From NCBI RefSeq assembly GCF_007748195.1, contig NZ_CP037920.1, positions 4,725,800-4,789,799 on the forward strand: DNA of 64,000 bases, in the 5' to 3' direction. Positions 17,897 through 27,191 of the stretch are shown here, piece after piece (the first letter of the stretch is position 1; every line of letters starts with the position of its first letter). This DNA is from Gimesia aquarii. Lineage in GTDB: Bacteria > Planctomycetota > Planctomycetia > Planctomycetales > Planctomycetaceae. A model generated the notes under the pieces. The model did not search any database, was not told the DNA's origin, and saw only the letters and a program-made list of their open reading frames with translations. A program made the position numbers and the translations under genes.

Positions 17897-19345
17897 TCAC
17901 GCAGCTCGTTTGACCTTAAATCTTCGTTTCGAATCTGGACCACCTCGAGGCGGATATCCATAAGATCTCAACTTCCCAGAAAGTGTTCGTAGGCCAATAT
18001 CCAGCATTTGTGCCGTATTTTCACGATTTCCGCCACAACGGGCAAACGTACTTTCTATGAGTTTTTGCTCCATCTCCCGTAAGGTCATCCCGACTAGAGA
18101 ATCTGTATTTGATATCATCTCTGATCCTATCCAAGGTGATAAACTGGCGGCATCAAGTCGGGAACCGCTGTCAACCAGATTCACATGGCGGATCAGATTT
18201 TGTAACTCCTGGACATCCCCAGTCCAATCATGTTTCTTCAACATTTCCAAACCATCTAATGTTAATAGTTTGGGAAGCGTCCCCTCTGTCTTAGCAACTT
18301 CACTAATGATATGCTCAGTCAACAACGCCAGATCTTCTTTTCGATCATTCAAACGGGGAACGGAAATTGTTGATTCCGTGAGAATCACTGCCAGTTTTCT
18401 CTTAAACTGATTTTGTGATACCAATTCTTTAAGCGAAACATGGCTAGTGGAAATGACTCGACAATTCACATTTTTTTGCTGTTTTTCTTCTGGAGAAAAA
18501 TATGTTTCATTCTCAAAAATCTTCAACAAAATACCTTGAACAGGTAATGAAGCCAGATTCACCTGATCGAGAATCAAGGTTCCCCCCTCTGCCTGTTCAA
18601 TACGTCCTGGATTCCAGACAGGCTCGTCTGAATAACTGCTTTCTTCATGTGAATAAAAACCAATCAATTCCCGCTCCACATTCTCTGTAGTCAGAGTATT
18701 ACAATTCACTTTAATGAGCGGATGAGAATCAATGAACATGGAATCGTGTATAATTTCAGCAATCAGAGATAACTCTGAACCGGGTACCCCTTGCAATAAG
18801 ACGGGACATTTCAGGTGGATAATATCTGCAATACGATCACGTAATGTTTGAATAACCTGACTATAGCCAATGAGCCGGCGACTGGAGCGTTCATTTAATT
18901 CTGAAATCAAGTCAGCACATTCTTGAGACAATCGAGCGTATTTGATAGCAGAATCGAGTAGTCTCCTGATACTATCAACGGAATCCTGGGGATTCAGTTC
19001 TGCGAATGGAATCATAGATTCATAGGAAGTCGTTTGACCAGATTTCAAAACCTCTTTTTGTGTTTCATTAGTTAATGCTGGATAAAAAAGAACAGGAATC
19101 AAATTCTGCTGATTATCATGATCAACCGAAAGTGTAAACTCCGAAATTGACTTTTGATCAAGTAACACACAAACATCTGCTCTCGCACGGAGCGGTGCTT
19201 GTGAAAAATTGACTTCCGCTAAAGGAATTACGGTATACCCTAAATTTGAAAACTGAGCACACACTTCTAGGCGACGAATACGATCCTGAGAAACAACCTG
19301 AATCGCTCCACGTGACAAGGAATTTTGTATTTGTTTTATATTCAT
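17897..19345 (-). CDS. Degenerate sigma54-activator-like (NtrC-family) protein in the flagellar operon
   Basis: The 482-residue protein aligns by eye with NtrC/FlrC activators: a receiver-like N-terminal region (about 1-135), a central AAA+ region (about 155-400) and a C-terminal Fis-type helix-turn-helix (GGNRENTAQMLDIGLRTLSG, 438-457). The ATPase is degraded. The Walker A site reads GVPGSELS (186-193), without lysine. The GAFTGA loop is replaced by FYSHEESSYS (230-239). Walker B is LILDQ, so D260 is kept and the next Glu is Gln. Arginine-finger positions near FKRKLAVIL are also altered. The receiver part lacks a clear phospho-acceptor set. It probably binds DNA or partners without ATP-driven sigma54 activation; that is inference. 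Confidence 0.85.
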   Translation of the reverse strand: MNIKQIQNSLSRGAIQVVSQDRIRRLEVCAQFSNLGYTVIPLAEVNFSQAPLRARADVCVLLDQKSISEFTLSVDHDNQQNLIPVLFYPALTNETQKEVLKSGQTTSYESMIPFAELNPQDSVDSIRRLLDSAIKYARLSQECADLISELNERSSRRLIGYSQVIQTLRDRIADIIHLKCPVLLQGVPGSELSLIAEIIHDSMFIDSHPLIKVNCNTLTTENVERELIGFYSHEESSYSDEPVWNPGRIEQAEGGTLILDQVNLASLPVQGILLKIFENETYFSPEEKQQKNVNCRVISTSHVSLKELVSQNQFKRKLAVILTESTISVPRLNDRKEDLALLTEHIISEVAKTEGTLPKLLTLDGLEMLKKHDWTGDVQELQNLIRHVNLVDSGSRLDAASLSPWIGSEMISNTDSLVGMTLREMEQKLIESTFARCGGNRENTAQMLDIGLRTLSGKLRSYGYPPRGGPDSKRRFKVKRAA

Positions 19346-19401
19346 TATTCAAAACCCATCTAATTGAAAGGTAAAATGATTTGTATTCAAAATAGATCAA
19401 A

Positions 19402-19839
19402 CTATTGATCAATATTTAAATGGCGATGAGTGACCGGGGCCAAACTGTCCCGATAGGCTTCGCCCACTCTCTCGCCCTGGTTTAATGACTGGATCTGGTG
19501 ATTCGTACGATCTCGTCGATCTACCATACATTGGGTACTTGTGTCTTCATTCTTTAACAGCTTTGCAAGAACTTCTTCAGACTCCCGTAAGATCTGTTCG
19601 CATACTTCGCGTTGATCAGCTGACAACAAATCTCGCTCACTCCTCCATTTCTCCCAAAGCTTAGGCAATTGTCTGGTGTATTGATCCAGTTGCCCAAATA
19701 ACCGTTGTTTTTGCCCTAGAACGTCCAGCAAGCCGGAATAGTCATCCTGGTCAATCAAATTTTGCTGCTCAAACGAAAGCTTTAGCAATCTTTTTGAATA
19801 TTCCAAGCGAACTGAAAATAGTTTGGGATAATCGATCAT
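19402..19839 (-). CDS. FlgN-like flagellar chaperone candidate
   Basis: The 145-residue, mostly helical protein opens the flagellar run. FlgN binds hook-associated proteins before export. Residues about 15-110 show the FlgN pattern of a long coiled coil with a K-Q-R segment (DVLGQKQRLFGQLDQYTRQL) in the first half. The ATG was chosen over an upstream TTG. Conservation in this family is weak, so the name rests on length, helical character and position ahead of the rod genes. An unrelated coiled-coil flagellar accessory protein is the main alternative. Confidence 0.55.
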   Translation of the reverse strand: MIDYPKLFSVRLEYSKRLLKLSFEQQNLIDQDDYSGLLDVLGQKQRLFGQLDQYTRQLPKLWEKWRSERDLLSADQREVCEQILRESEEVLAKLLKNEDTSTQCMVDRRDRTNHQIQSLNQGERVGEAYRDSLAPVTHRHLNIDQ

Positions 19840-19947
19840 TTTTAGGGAGGTCAAAAAACTAGATATAATTTTGGTTAAACAAAATCAGGGATACGCCACA
19901 CGGCGAATAATAATTCCTGAATTGATCTCTATTTTGCGGTTACAACA

Positions 19948-22551
19948 TTAAACACCAGCACCTGTCTCTATTTGATTTGGACGGTTATCAGAATTACGTA
20001 GTTCACGTGACCAATCCAACCAGCGGTTCCATTCTTCGCGTCCCAAATTCGTTGCCCTGGACTCAAAGACTTTATCCGGCATCTGTTTCAAAATAATTTT
20101 TGCCTGTTCGAGCATACTTTTGGCCTCATTTTTTTTCCCCAGACTCTCGTAACATCCCGACATTTTCATATATGCGATCAGGACTTCCGTGCTTTGAGGA
20201 TAGCGGTTAACGGCATCATGATAAGATTTGATTGCTTCCTCGTACTTTTCAGTCAGGTACAATAAATGCGCAGTACCAAAACAAGTTGACTTTAGCAATC
20301 TTTTTCCCAAAGAATCCAGGCGATCTTCGCTTTCCAGTTTTCGCAGATCACGGTTTAACTTTTTGAGTTGCTGAATGGCCAGGTCCAAATATTCAAACTG
20401 TTTTTTTTTCAACTCTTGTCGCGCATTATCTGTTTTTGCATATTTCATTTCTTGAAACGGTTGATCCGCCAAATTTTGAAGAGATCTTGCTAACAGAAAA
20501 CGCGCTTCATAGACCTTGTCTGATTCAGGGTAACGATCGACATATTCTCGTAGCCGCTTCGTTGCTTCTTCATGAAAGACAATGTTAGCTGCTTCTTTTC
20601 GCTTCTGATCAGTCTGTGGTTCTTTCTTTCCTTCTTCTTTTTGAGACTCCGCGATCTTTCCACGATGAAAATTTAGTTTACCCAAAGAGAATAAAGAGTC
20701 CTGCCACTGTTTCGCTTTCGGCGTCAAATTGCTTGATTCCAAAATTTCTTTCCAGATTGAGGCAGCCTGATCAAGATCATCTTTCTCAAGATAAGCGATC
20801 CCCATCAAATATTTTGCTTCAAATGAAGCGACATCAGTCGGATACCCATTGATGACTCGCTCAAAGTGATCGATCGCCTCATCAAGTTGATCAAGTTCAA
20901 GTAAAACTTCACCACGCCGAACAAGTGCCTGTGGCATTTTTTTACTTGGGTTTGTATTAATGAATCGAGTGATCACTTTTAACGCCGTCTCAAAGTCCTG
21001 ACTTTTATGGAAGTGCTCTGCAGAGATTGATAAAATTTCTCCATAACGATCAGACGTAGTCAGAAGTCTGGCAAGCTCGTAATATGCTTTACCGCTTTGT
21101 TTCCAGCGTTCATTCAACTCAGGCTGCATACTTAGCTGCTGACTCACTGTAGATTCATCAAAAACACGTTCCAGATACTCAGCCCATCGGCGATTTGCAT
21201 TTGCTGCTAATTCTTTCGCTTGAACTGCTGATAACAAAGGGGGAAGGTAATCTGACAATTGAATGGCGGCATTAAAATAGGTCACACCATTTTGAATATT
21301 TTTTTCATCAACCCAATCATTCCAGGCATCGAGAACATAAGTCCGAACCCGATCCAGATCAATCCAACGATTACGAAATTCTTCAGGACTCTCAATTGAG
21401 CGTAGTGCAGCACGATAGGCAATGAGTGCTTCTTCCGTTCTACCATTCTTTCGTAACAGTTCAGCAAGGTGTAAATAAGCAGCCAGACCTTCATGAGTTC
21501 CGGCATAACGATGAGTTGTTTGTTCATATAAATCGATGGCGGCGACTGTATCATTCAACGATTCAGCACACAATCCCATCAAATATGAGGCCTGTCGGGA
21601 AAACTTTCGCTCTAAACCCAGATTGTCTTTCACAGGAGCCAGCATACTTAAAGCCTCTTGATACTTTTCTTCTGCCATAAGCGTTTGTGCCTGAAAGACG
21701 ATTGTTACCTGATTCACAGATTCTTTCTGTTTCACTTTTGACAAAACCTGCTGGGCCTGCTCATTCTTGCCCTGTGCCAGAAAAATCTGTGCCCTTTGTA
21801 AATACAATCGATCCCGTGTCAATGAATCCAAATCTTTAAGCTTGAGAGCTTCCGTATTTAACTCGAATGCTTTCTTTAAAACAGTATCCGCTTTATGATC
21901 AAGATAGATATCTGTTAGTAACATTGAGGCCTTCAATTTCCCGGGCGGATGTGTCTCAACCGCTTCTTCTAAAAGTGGGCGTGAACTTTTCATAGAACCC
22001 AATAAATAAGAACATGTTCCCAGCGCGTAACTCCATTGTGGACGATACTCTTGGTCAATCGCTCTTCTCTCAGCTTCTTTAAGATAACGGCTAGCGATCA
22101 AATACTGATGTTCCTGTGATTCTCCGGTAAGTCCTTCTGCATTTTCAAAGGCAACGATCCCAAAAATAAAATACAAAGCTCCTGGAAAATCAGGGTCCTG
22201 GTAATCCTGTTTCTTCAAATCGTATGCGATTTTCTGAGCTTGAATCCGGGTATTATTATCTTTTGCCGATTTCAAGATATCTAATGCTTCAGCTAAAATT
22301 TCTTTGGGCGTTTTTTCTGGTTCGCCACTAATTGTCAAACAGTAAAGAGATAGCAAAACCAGCACAGAGCCAGCAATTCCCAAAGGCTTCCAATGAGTTC
22401 GAGCAATTTTTGTAACTCTGTCACGTAATGAAAGCTCTTCGGTTTCTGCACCTTCTGCAGCAGTTTCTTCAGCACCGTCTGCCGGTGATTCTTTCACCGC
22501 AACGTCAGCAACCTCGTCTGATTCTGTTTGATTATTGTTTTCTTCTGCCAT
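19948..22551 (-). CDS. Large membrane-anchored TPR-repeat protein
   Basis: The 867-residue product has an acidic, disordered N-terminus (1-45), one membrane helix (about 57-72, LGIAGSVLVLLSLYCLTI) and then many tetratricopeptide repeats. Examples of the TPR pattern are GKNEQAQQVLSKVKQKESVN, YQEALSMLAPVKDNLGLERK, TEEALIAYRAALRSI, LDEAIDHFERVINGYPTDVA and YEEAIKSYHDAVNRYPQSTE. The topology puts the repeats outside the cytoplasm, as in YbgF/BamD-like scaffolds. It lies directly upstream of the flagellar genes and has its own strong promoter, so it may be cotranscribed with them. No catalytic motif is visible. The function is unknown; a scaffold for envelope or flagellar assembly is possible. Confidence 0.85.
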   Translation of the reverse strand: MAEENNNQTESDEVADVAVKESPADGAEETAAEGAETEELSLRDRVTKIARTHWKPLGIAGSVLVLLSLYCLTISGEPEKTPKEILAEALDILKSAKDNNTRIQAQKIAYDLKKQDYQDPDFPGALYFIFGIVAFENAEGLTGESQEHQYLIASRYLKEAERRAIDQEYRPQWSYALGTCSYLLGSMKSSRPLLEEAVETHPPGKLKASMLLTDIYLDHKADTVLKKAFELNTEALKLKDLDSLTRDRLYLQRAQIFLAQGKNEQAQQVLSKVKQKESVNQVTIVFQAQTLMAEEKYQEALSMLAPVKDNLGLERKFSRQASYLMGLCAESLNDTVAAIDLYEQTTHRYAGTHEGLAAYLHLAELLRKNGRTEEALIAYRAALRSIESPEEFRNRWIDLDRVRTYVLDAWNDWVDEKNIQNGVTYFNAAIQLSDYLPPLLSAVQAKELAANANRRWAEYLERVFDESTVSQQLSMQPELNERWKQSGKAYYELARLLTTSDRYGEILSISAEHFHKSQDFETALKVITRFINTNPSKKMPQALVRRGEVLLELDQLDEAIDHFERVINGYPTDVASFEAKYLMGIAYLEKDDLDQAASIWKEILESSNLTPKAKQWQDSLFSLGKLNFHRGKIAESQKEEGKKEPQTDQKRKEAANIVFHEEATKRLREYVDRYPESDKVYEARFLLARSLQNLADQPFQEMKYAKTDNARQELKKKQFEYLDLAIQQLKKLNRDLRKLESEDRLDSLGKRLLKSTCFGTAHLLYLTEKYEEAIKSYHDAVNRYPQSTEVLIAYMKMSGCYESLGKKNEAKSMLEQAKIILKQMPDKVFESRATNLGREEWNRWLDWSRELRNSDNRPNQIETGAGV

Positions 22552-22782
22552 GACTTAGTAGCCCATCTTGTAGACGGGAGATTCGTTACACTGAATTGTC
22601 AGTTGAAGTGAAAAGCTTAGATCTGTATTGGAATTGGTATTCAGAAATAGTGATAGAATGATCGCGATGACAAACAGAATTCCAGTGAAATGGAATGATT
22701 GCCACGCAATTGCAGAATCAAAATTGAGAGTCTTTTTGTGTGAATGTAAAGAAGTGAAAATGAGAGACGTGAATCTTGAGTC

Positions 22783-22812
22783 TTAATACAAAAAAAGTTG
22801 TTTTTTTGTCAA
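22783..22812 (-). promoter_or_regulatory. Sigma70-type promoter upstream of the TPR gene and flagellar run
   Basis: On the minus strand a perfect -35 hexamer TTGACA is followed after 18 bases by TATTAA (four of six matches to TATAAT). The spacer is A/T-tract rich, which would favour activity. It lies about 230 bp before the TPR gene start and is the only convincing promoter seen upstream of the flagellar run, whose genes are tightly packed. The rest of the 347-bp gap is AT-rich with no further feature recognised. Confidence 0.6.
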
Positions 22813-22898
22813 TATCGATTCAAGCTTATGAGTCACCACAGCTACTCACAACAAGAAATAGCGCAGAATAGGAAATATAGAAAAAATTTTAACAACAA

Positions 22899-24695
22899 TC
22901 AACGCAACATATTGTGAAGCCCGCCCGCAGCCTGTTTGCCATGCTGTCGATAATTTCTATCAAAGGGAACTCTCAGATAAATTAATGTCTGCTTTAGAAT
23001 CTCTGAAGCTGGAGGGCCTGCAATGGTCCCACCATAATGGTTTGGCCCGACTGACGGTTCATTCACCACAACCAGAACCAGTATCTGGGGATCATGTGCT
23101 GGTGCACCACAGATAAAAGAACTCACATGTAACTGGGATGAGTACTTACCAGTTTTGGGATCAGGCTTTTGTGCAGTTCCCGTCTTCCCAAACACAGCAT
23201 ACTCTTCTAACATCGCTTTTCGCCCAGTTCCCCGCCTGACAGTTTCTAGCATCGGCACCCTAACCAGCCAGTCAGCAACTTCTGATGAGACGATGGGAGT
23301 CGAAACCAAAGGTCGGACTTGTTCAGGTTCTTCATCAGAACGGGGAAAATGATTGTGATCAATCTGATCTCGAATCAAGCGAGGATTTAGCAGTTTCCCT
23401 TGATTAGCGAGAGCCACATGGGCAGTAATTAATTGAATTGGAGTCACTGCAATCTCCTGCCCCATTGGGATGGAACCGGTCGAATAGATATTCCATTCTT
23501 TCAAAGGTCTGACGATCCCATTTAATTCACCAGGTAACTGAATCCCTGTTTTCTGACCGAGACCAAACGCTTCGACTGCTTCGAACAAACCGGGATTAGT
23601 CAGTCTCTCGCCAATTTTCGCCATCCCAATATTACTTGACTTAACCAGAATATCGGTGACACTCAACATTCCATAACTGTGATGATCGTGAAGCACTCTC
23701 TTACTCATGCGATACTCACCATTTTCACAATCAAACTCTTCCTCTTTTTCTAAGATCCCTTTCTCAAGTGCTGCCGCTACAATAAAGGGTTTCAAGGTCG
23801 AACCTGGTTCATAAATAGATGCAATTGCCGTATTTTTCCAGGCAGACTCAGAAATGTTCTCAGGATGATTCAAATCAAAGGTCGGAACAGAAGCCATGGC
23901 CAGTACTTCACCTGTTTTGACCCCCATCACGATAGCACACGCACTTTTGGGCTGCCATTCCTTAACAATTGCCTGCAATTGTCGCTCGGTATATAGCTGA
24001 ATGATCGAATCCAACGTCGTTACCAAACTTTCTCCATTACACGCTGCTACTCGAGAATCATTGCGAACTTCAATCACACGCCCATGTGCATCGCGAACCT
24101 GAAACCGATAACCATCTTGACCACATATCATGTGATCAAAAGCCTCTTCGATACCCCCCTGTCCTTTTCCATCAATATCCCGGAGTCCCAGAACATGTGC
24201 GGCTAAAGCACCTTGAGGATATTTTCTACGATATTCCTGTCGAAAGCCCCAGACATCATCAGAGAGACTGAGCGATCTAATGTCTTGTAGTTCCTGATCG
24301 GTTAGACGTCGTTTAACCCAAAGAAAAAGCTTATTCCGATTCTGTTTTAGCCGGTTGAGAAAATGCGCTTCATCAAGGTCAAGCAACTTGCAGATCTGTG
24401 CAACATCGTTCTGATTTTCTAGACGTTGCGGAATAACAAATAAACTGCTTGTCACAATCGTTGTTGCCAACAGCCGTCCATTCCTGTCAAGGAGATCCCC
24501 TGGCCTGGCAGGTATTTTTTCTTTATAAACCTGCTGTCGAACAACGACAGAAGCAAACTGGCGATGCCCGATGTATTGAAGATAAATGAGCCGCCCGGAA
24601 ATCACGATCCATGCGAATACCACAAGGATCACAAGGCTCCAGGTTCGCCAACTTATATGTCGATCAGACTTTGTGGAACTCAAAACACTTCTCAC
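22899..24695 (-). CDS. ftsI: FtsI/PBP2-type peptidoglycan D,D-transpeptidase
   Basis: This class B penicillin-binding protein cross-links peptidoglycan. The GTG start gives 598 residues with a short cytoplasmic tail, one membrane helix (about 18-35), the pedestal domain (DRNGRLLATTI, about 70-80) and the transpeptidase domain. All three active-site motifs are intact: STLK (299-302), SSN (353-355) and KTG (504-506). The SPN-like downstream context (NPGLFEAVEAFGLGQKTGIQ) is typical. It lies last in an mraZ-rsmH-(LysM)-ftsL-like-ftsI cluster. Its catalytic completeness matters because planctomycetes lack FtsZ and were long thought wall-less. Confidence 0.93.
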   Translation of the reverse strand: MRSVLSSTKSDRHISWRTWSLVILVVFAWIVISGRLIYLQYIGHRQFASVVVRQQVYKEKIPARPGDLLDRNGRLLATTIVTSSLFVIPQRLENQNDVAQICKLLDLDEAHFLNRLKQNRNKLFLWVKRRLTDQELQDIRSLSLSDDVWGFRQEYRRKYPQGALAAHVLGLRDIDGKGQGGIEEAFDHMICGQDGYRFQVRDAHGRVIEVRNDSRVAACNGESLVTTLDSIIQLYTERQLQAIVKEWQPKSACAIVMGVKTGEVLAMASVPTFDLNHPENISESAWKNTAIASIYEPGSTLKPFIVAAALEKGILEKEEEFDCENGEYRMSKRVLHDHHSYGMLSVTDILVKSSNIGMAKIGERLTNPGLFEAVEAFGLGQKTGIQLPGELNGIVRPLKEWNIYSTGSIPMGQEIAVTPIQLITAHVALANQGKLLNPRLIRDQIDHNHFPRSDEEPEQVRPLVSTPIVSSEVADWLVRVPMLETVRRGTGRKAMLEEYAVFGKTGTAQKPDPKTGKYSSQLHVSSFICGAPAHDPQILVLVVVNEPSVGPNHYGGTIAGPPASEILKQTLIYLRVPFDRNYRQHGKQAAGGLHNMLR

Positions 24696-24795
24696 TTTTA
24701 ATAATGATCGTTCGAATCAGATTCCATGCCTGAAGCCAGTTTCCTCGAACCAGATTCAAATGAACCACAATTCGCGGTGACGAAGTTCGCTCATA

Positions 24796-25110
24796 CTATT
24801 TTTCAACCACTTTTGAGGAACGATTCAAATGCCATTGCAGTAAAGGCATTTCACGTCGATTCGTTGATGAAGGACGTTGAGTGGATTGCACGTCAAGTTC
24901 ACCTCGCTCGATAGAATTCAAGACCTGTCCGGGAGAACCGGCCTGTTGAGTAGCCAGTTTCATTTTCGCATGGACATCGACCAACACATCCAATTGATAA
25001 TGTTGACGACTGACTCGGCGCTTAAGCTCCAAACTCTCTTTTTCAAGCGCAATTCCTATCAGCGATACAGCAACCGCTAACAAGATTGCACTTCCGAAAC
25101 GGAATAACAT
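24796..25110 (-). CDS. FtsL-like small bitopic membrane protein
   Basis: FtsL is a short bitopic division protein that stabilises the FtsQLB-FtsWI complex. From the ATG chosen the product has 104 residues: a membrane helix (about 4-24, RFGSAILLAVAVSLIGIAL), then a basic and heptad-rich coiled coil (ELKRRVSRQHYQLDVLVDVH), then a polar tail. An in-frame TTG 42 bases earlier is a possible alternative start. Position directly upstream of ftsI is the normal ftsL slot. Sequence identity in this family is always low, so topology and location are the evidence. Confidence 0.6.
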   Translation of the reverse strand: MLFRFGSAILLAVAVSLIGIALEKESLELKRRVSRQHYQLDVLVDVHAKMKLATQQAGSPGQVLNSIERGELDVQSTQRPSSTNRREMPLLQWHLNRSSKVVEK

Positions 25111-25207
25111 CGACTTCAGCCTTTCGAAGCCAGCCGATTGATGATCAATCAATTCACCACTGGTTTAGACTCTGATGAAAAAAGACTAACACATGTGTCT
25201 AATTTCA

Positions 25208-27100
25208 CTATCGGCTGGATGTGTTTCCAGGAACAAGACTGACTCGGCTGGCGTCATAAGGGAGCTGTAATTCTGTGCCAATTTTTAGCTTATTTGGGTT
25301 CTGCAGTTTTTGACGATTGATCTGATAAATCTGAAACCAGCGAGAAGAACGTCCGAGATGTCTCTGTGAAATATCGGTTAATGTATCATTACTCCCCACA
25401 CGGTACATCGGACGCCCATCTTGACTGATAAAAAAGCCAGATGGTTTGCTTGATTTCCGCACTGATCCTGTTCCGGAAAACTTACTGGCTACAGTCTGTG
25501 TCGATTTGTGCCGCGATTGATATCGAGCATCAATCGCCGTTCGATCCGGGGCAATCAGTTTCGTACCTGGCCTCATTTTTTGTGGATCACTCACCCGATT
25601 TTTGTTGATCTCTGCCAGCAATTGAAAATAACGGCCGGTACCATACAATTTCTTAGAGATCGTCCAGAAATTCTCGCCATGTTGTACTGTGTATTCACCG
25701 CGTGCATTCATGACAGGCTCTTGTTGGAATGACTCTTCCTGTAAAGCACCAAACTCCTGAGTGGAATTGACTCTGGTTTGTGCAGATCGATCAAACAGCC
25801 CCTGAGCCTGGGGCGTTTGTTGTCCTGTCATGGCTCCTGGATTGTGAAATGTACTAGAATCAATTGCCGCTGACGGATTTTTCACCGTCGTGACGCTTTC
25901 TGCCTGTTGTGCTGAAAATTCTTCCGGACGAAAATTACCAAAACGGTCTTCACCCTGATTCACAGAGTCTGCATTGAATTCTGAAACTTCTGGCTGTTCG
26001 AATTCCTGATTGAACGACTGCTCATTTTGAGCCATCGATGACTGGGGTTCACTCTGTGAGAATTCAGCAGCATTAAAGTCGCCTGCTTCAGCTGGTGTGG
26101 AAATATCAGTGATATTGATCTTCGCTGTATTATCAGAAAATTCTTCCGGGTTCTGCATCTGAGCTGAATTTAATTCATTTGCGGGATCAAAGTTTTCAAA
26201 CTCATTCTCTGCAGACTGCTGTGGTTCTGCCTGCATAGTTTGTCCTTGCTGTGCTACTGCACCAAATGGATCTTCTTCTGCTTGAAATGCATTGGTAGTC
26301 ACCTCTGCTGATTGATCGAACTCATTACCAGAAGACTGTTCTCTCAATCCCGAATTTCCTGCCTCTGGATCAGGTGGCAATCCAGTTTGTGATTCCAGAT
26401 TGAAATCGTTAGATTGCTGAGCCGTCTGCGTTGGCTGTTGAGCAAACTGATTCTCTTGTGAAAATGGGTTTTGTTGCTCAGCTCCAAATTCCTGTTGAGA
26501 ATTATCAAAAGTAGCGGGCTCAGACTGATTCTGCATGCCCTTCTGAAATTCATTTTGAGTAGGATTTTCAAATTCATTATTCGAATTTGACGAGGAATCA
26601 AACTGCTGGAATCCATTATCTGTCTGATTCATTGCCAATTCAGAAGACTGTTGAGGTTCAGACCGATTTTCGAACGTGTTTTGGGAAAACTGATCCGCGC
26701 CTTGTACTCCAGACTGCTGCATCCCAAAAGAATTATCCTGATCTTGCCCTTCCTGTGGAGTGGAAAACCCCGAATTGCTTTCATTCGAATCAAAACCATT
26801 CGACTGATCGACGACCTGATCAGAAGAGGAAGGCTGCAAATTCCCCTCTCCAAAAGGATCTACTTCTTGATTCGGATCTGCTTCTGGCAAGTTCTCCGTG
26901 GAATCAACCTCTGCAGGATTATTAACAGCGAGCTCTTCCTGCGGTCGATTAATTTTCTGATAAACAACCAAACCAAAGGCACTCAGCAAGATAAAGATCA
27001 GACAAAGTCCCACTTTGGTTTCAATGGCAATCCCAGACTTAGGTTTTTCAATTCCCCAGTCTTCTTCGGTTGTCTTTTCTGTTTTTTTTTCTTCAGCCAT
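25208..27100 (-). CDS. Membrane-anchored LysM protein with long Q/N/E-rich linker
   Basis: The 630-residue product has a short cytoplasmic tail, one membrane helix (about 29-47, VGLCLIFILLSAFGLVVYQK) and about 410 residues of low-complexity sequence rich in Gln, Asn, Ser, Glu and Phe. Two LysM domains close the protein: EYTVQHGENFWTISKKLYGT with GTKLIAPD, and MYRVGSNDTLTDISQRHLGR with GTELQLP. LysM domains bind N-acetylglucosamine in peptidoglycan. The gene sits between rsmH and the ftsL-like gene, a place where other bacteria have no such protein, which suggests a wall or division link. The linker looks disordered. Confidence 0.85.
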   Translation of the reverse strand: MAEEKKTEKTTEEDWGIEKPKSGIAIETKVGLCLIFILLSAFGLVVYQKINRPQEELAVNNPAEVDSTENLPEADPNQEVDPFGEGNLQPSSSDQVVDQSNGFDSNESNSGFSTPQEGQDQDNSFGMQQSGVQGADQFSQNTFENRSEPQQSSELAMNQTDNGFQQFDSSSNSNNEFENPTQNEFQKGMQNQSEPATFDNSQQEFGAEQQNPFSQENQFAQQPTQTAQQSNDFNLESQTGLPPDPEAGNSGLREQSSGNEFDQSAEVTTNAFQAEEDPFGAVAQQGQTMQAEPQQSAENEFENFDPANELNSAQMQNPEEFSDNTAKINITDISTPAEAGDFNAAEFSQSEPQSSMAQNEQSFNQEFEQPEVSEFNADSVNQGEDRFGNFRPEEFSAQQAESVTTVKNPSAAIDSSTFHNPGAMTGQQTPQAQGLFDRSAQTRVNSTQEFGALQEESFQQEPVMNARGEYTVQHGENFWTISKKLYGTGRYFQLLAEINKNRVSDPQKMRPGTKLIAPDRTAIDARYQSRHKSTQTVASKFSGTGSVRKSSKPSGFFISQDGRPMYRVGSNDTLTDISQRHLGRSSRWFQIYQINRQKLQNPNKLKIGTELQLPYDASRVSLVPGNTSSR

Positions 27101-27191
27101 GGCACTGAACCAATTCCAATAAAACGTAAAAATTGTTTTCTTCAGACCAATAGAAAACTATTTGCCTGCCAACTAAATTTAGTAGTGAAAA

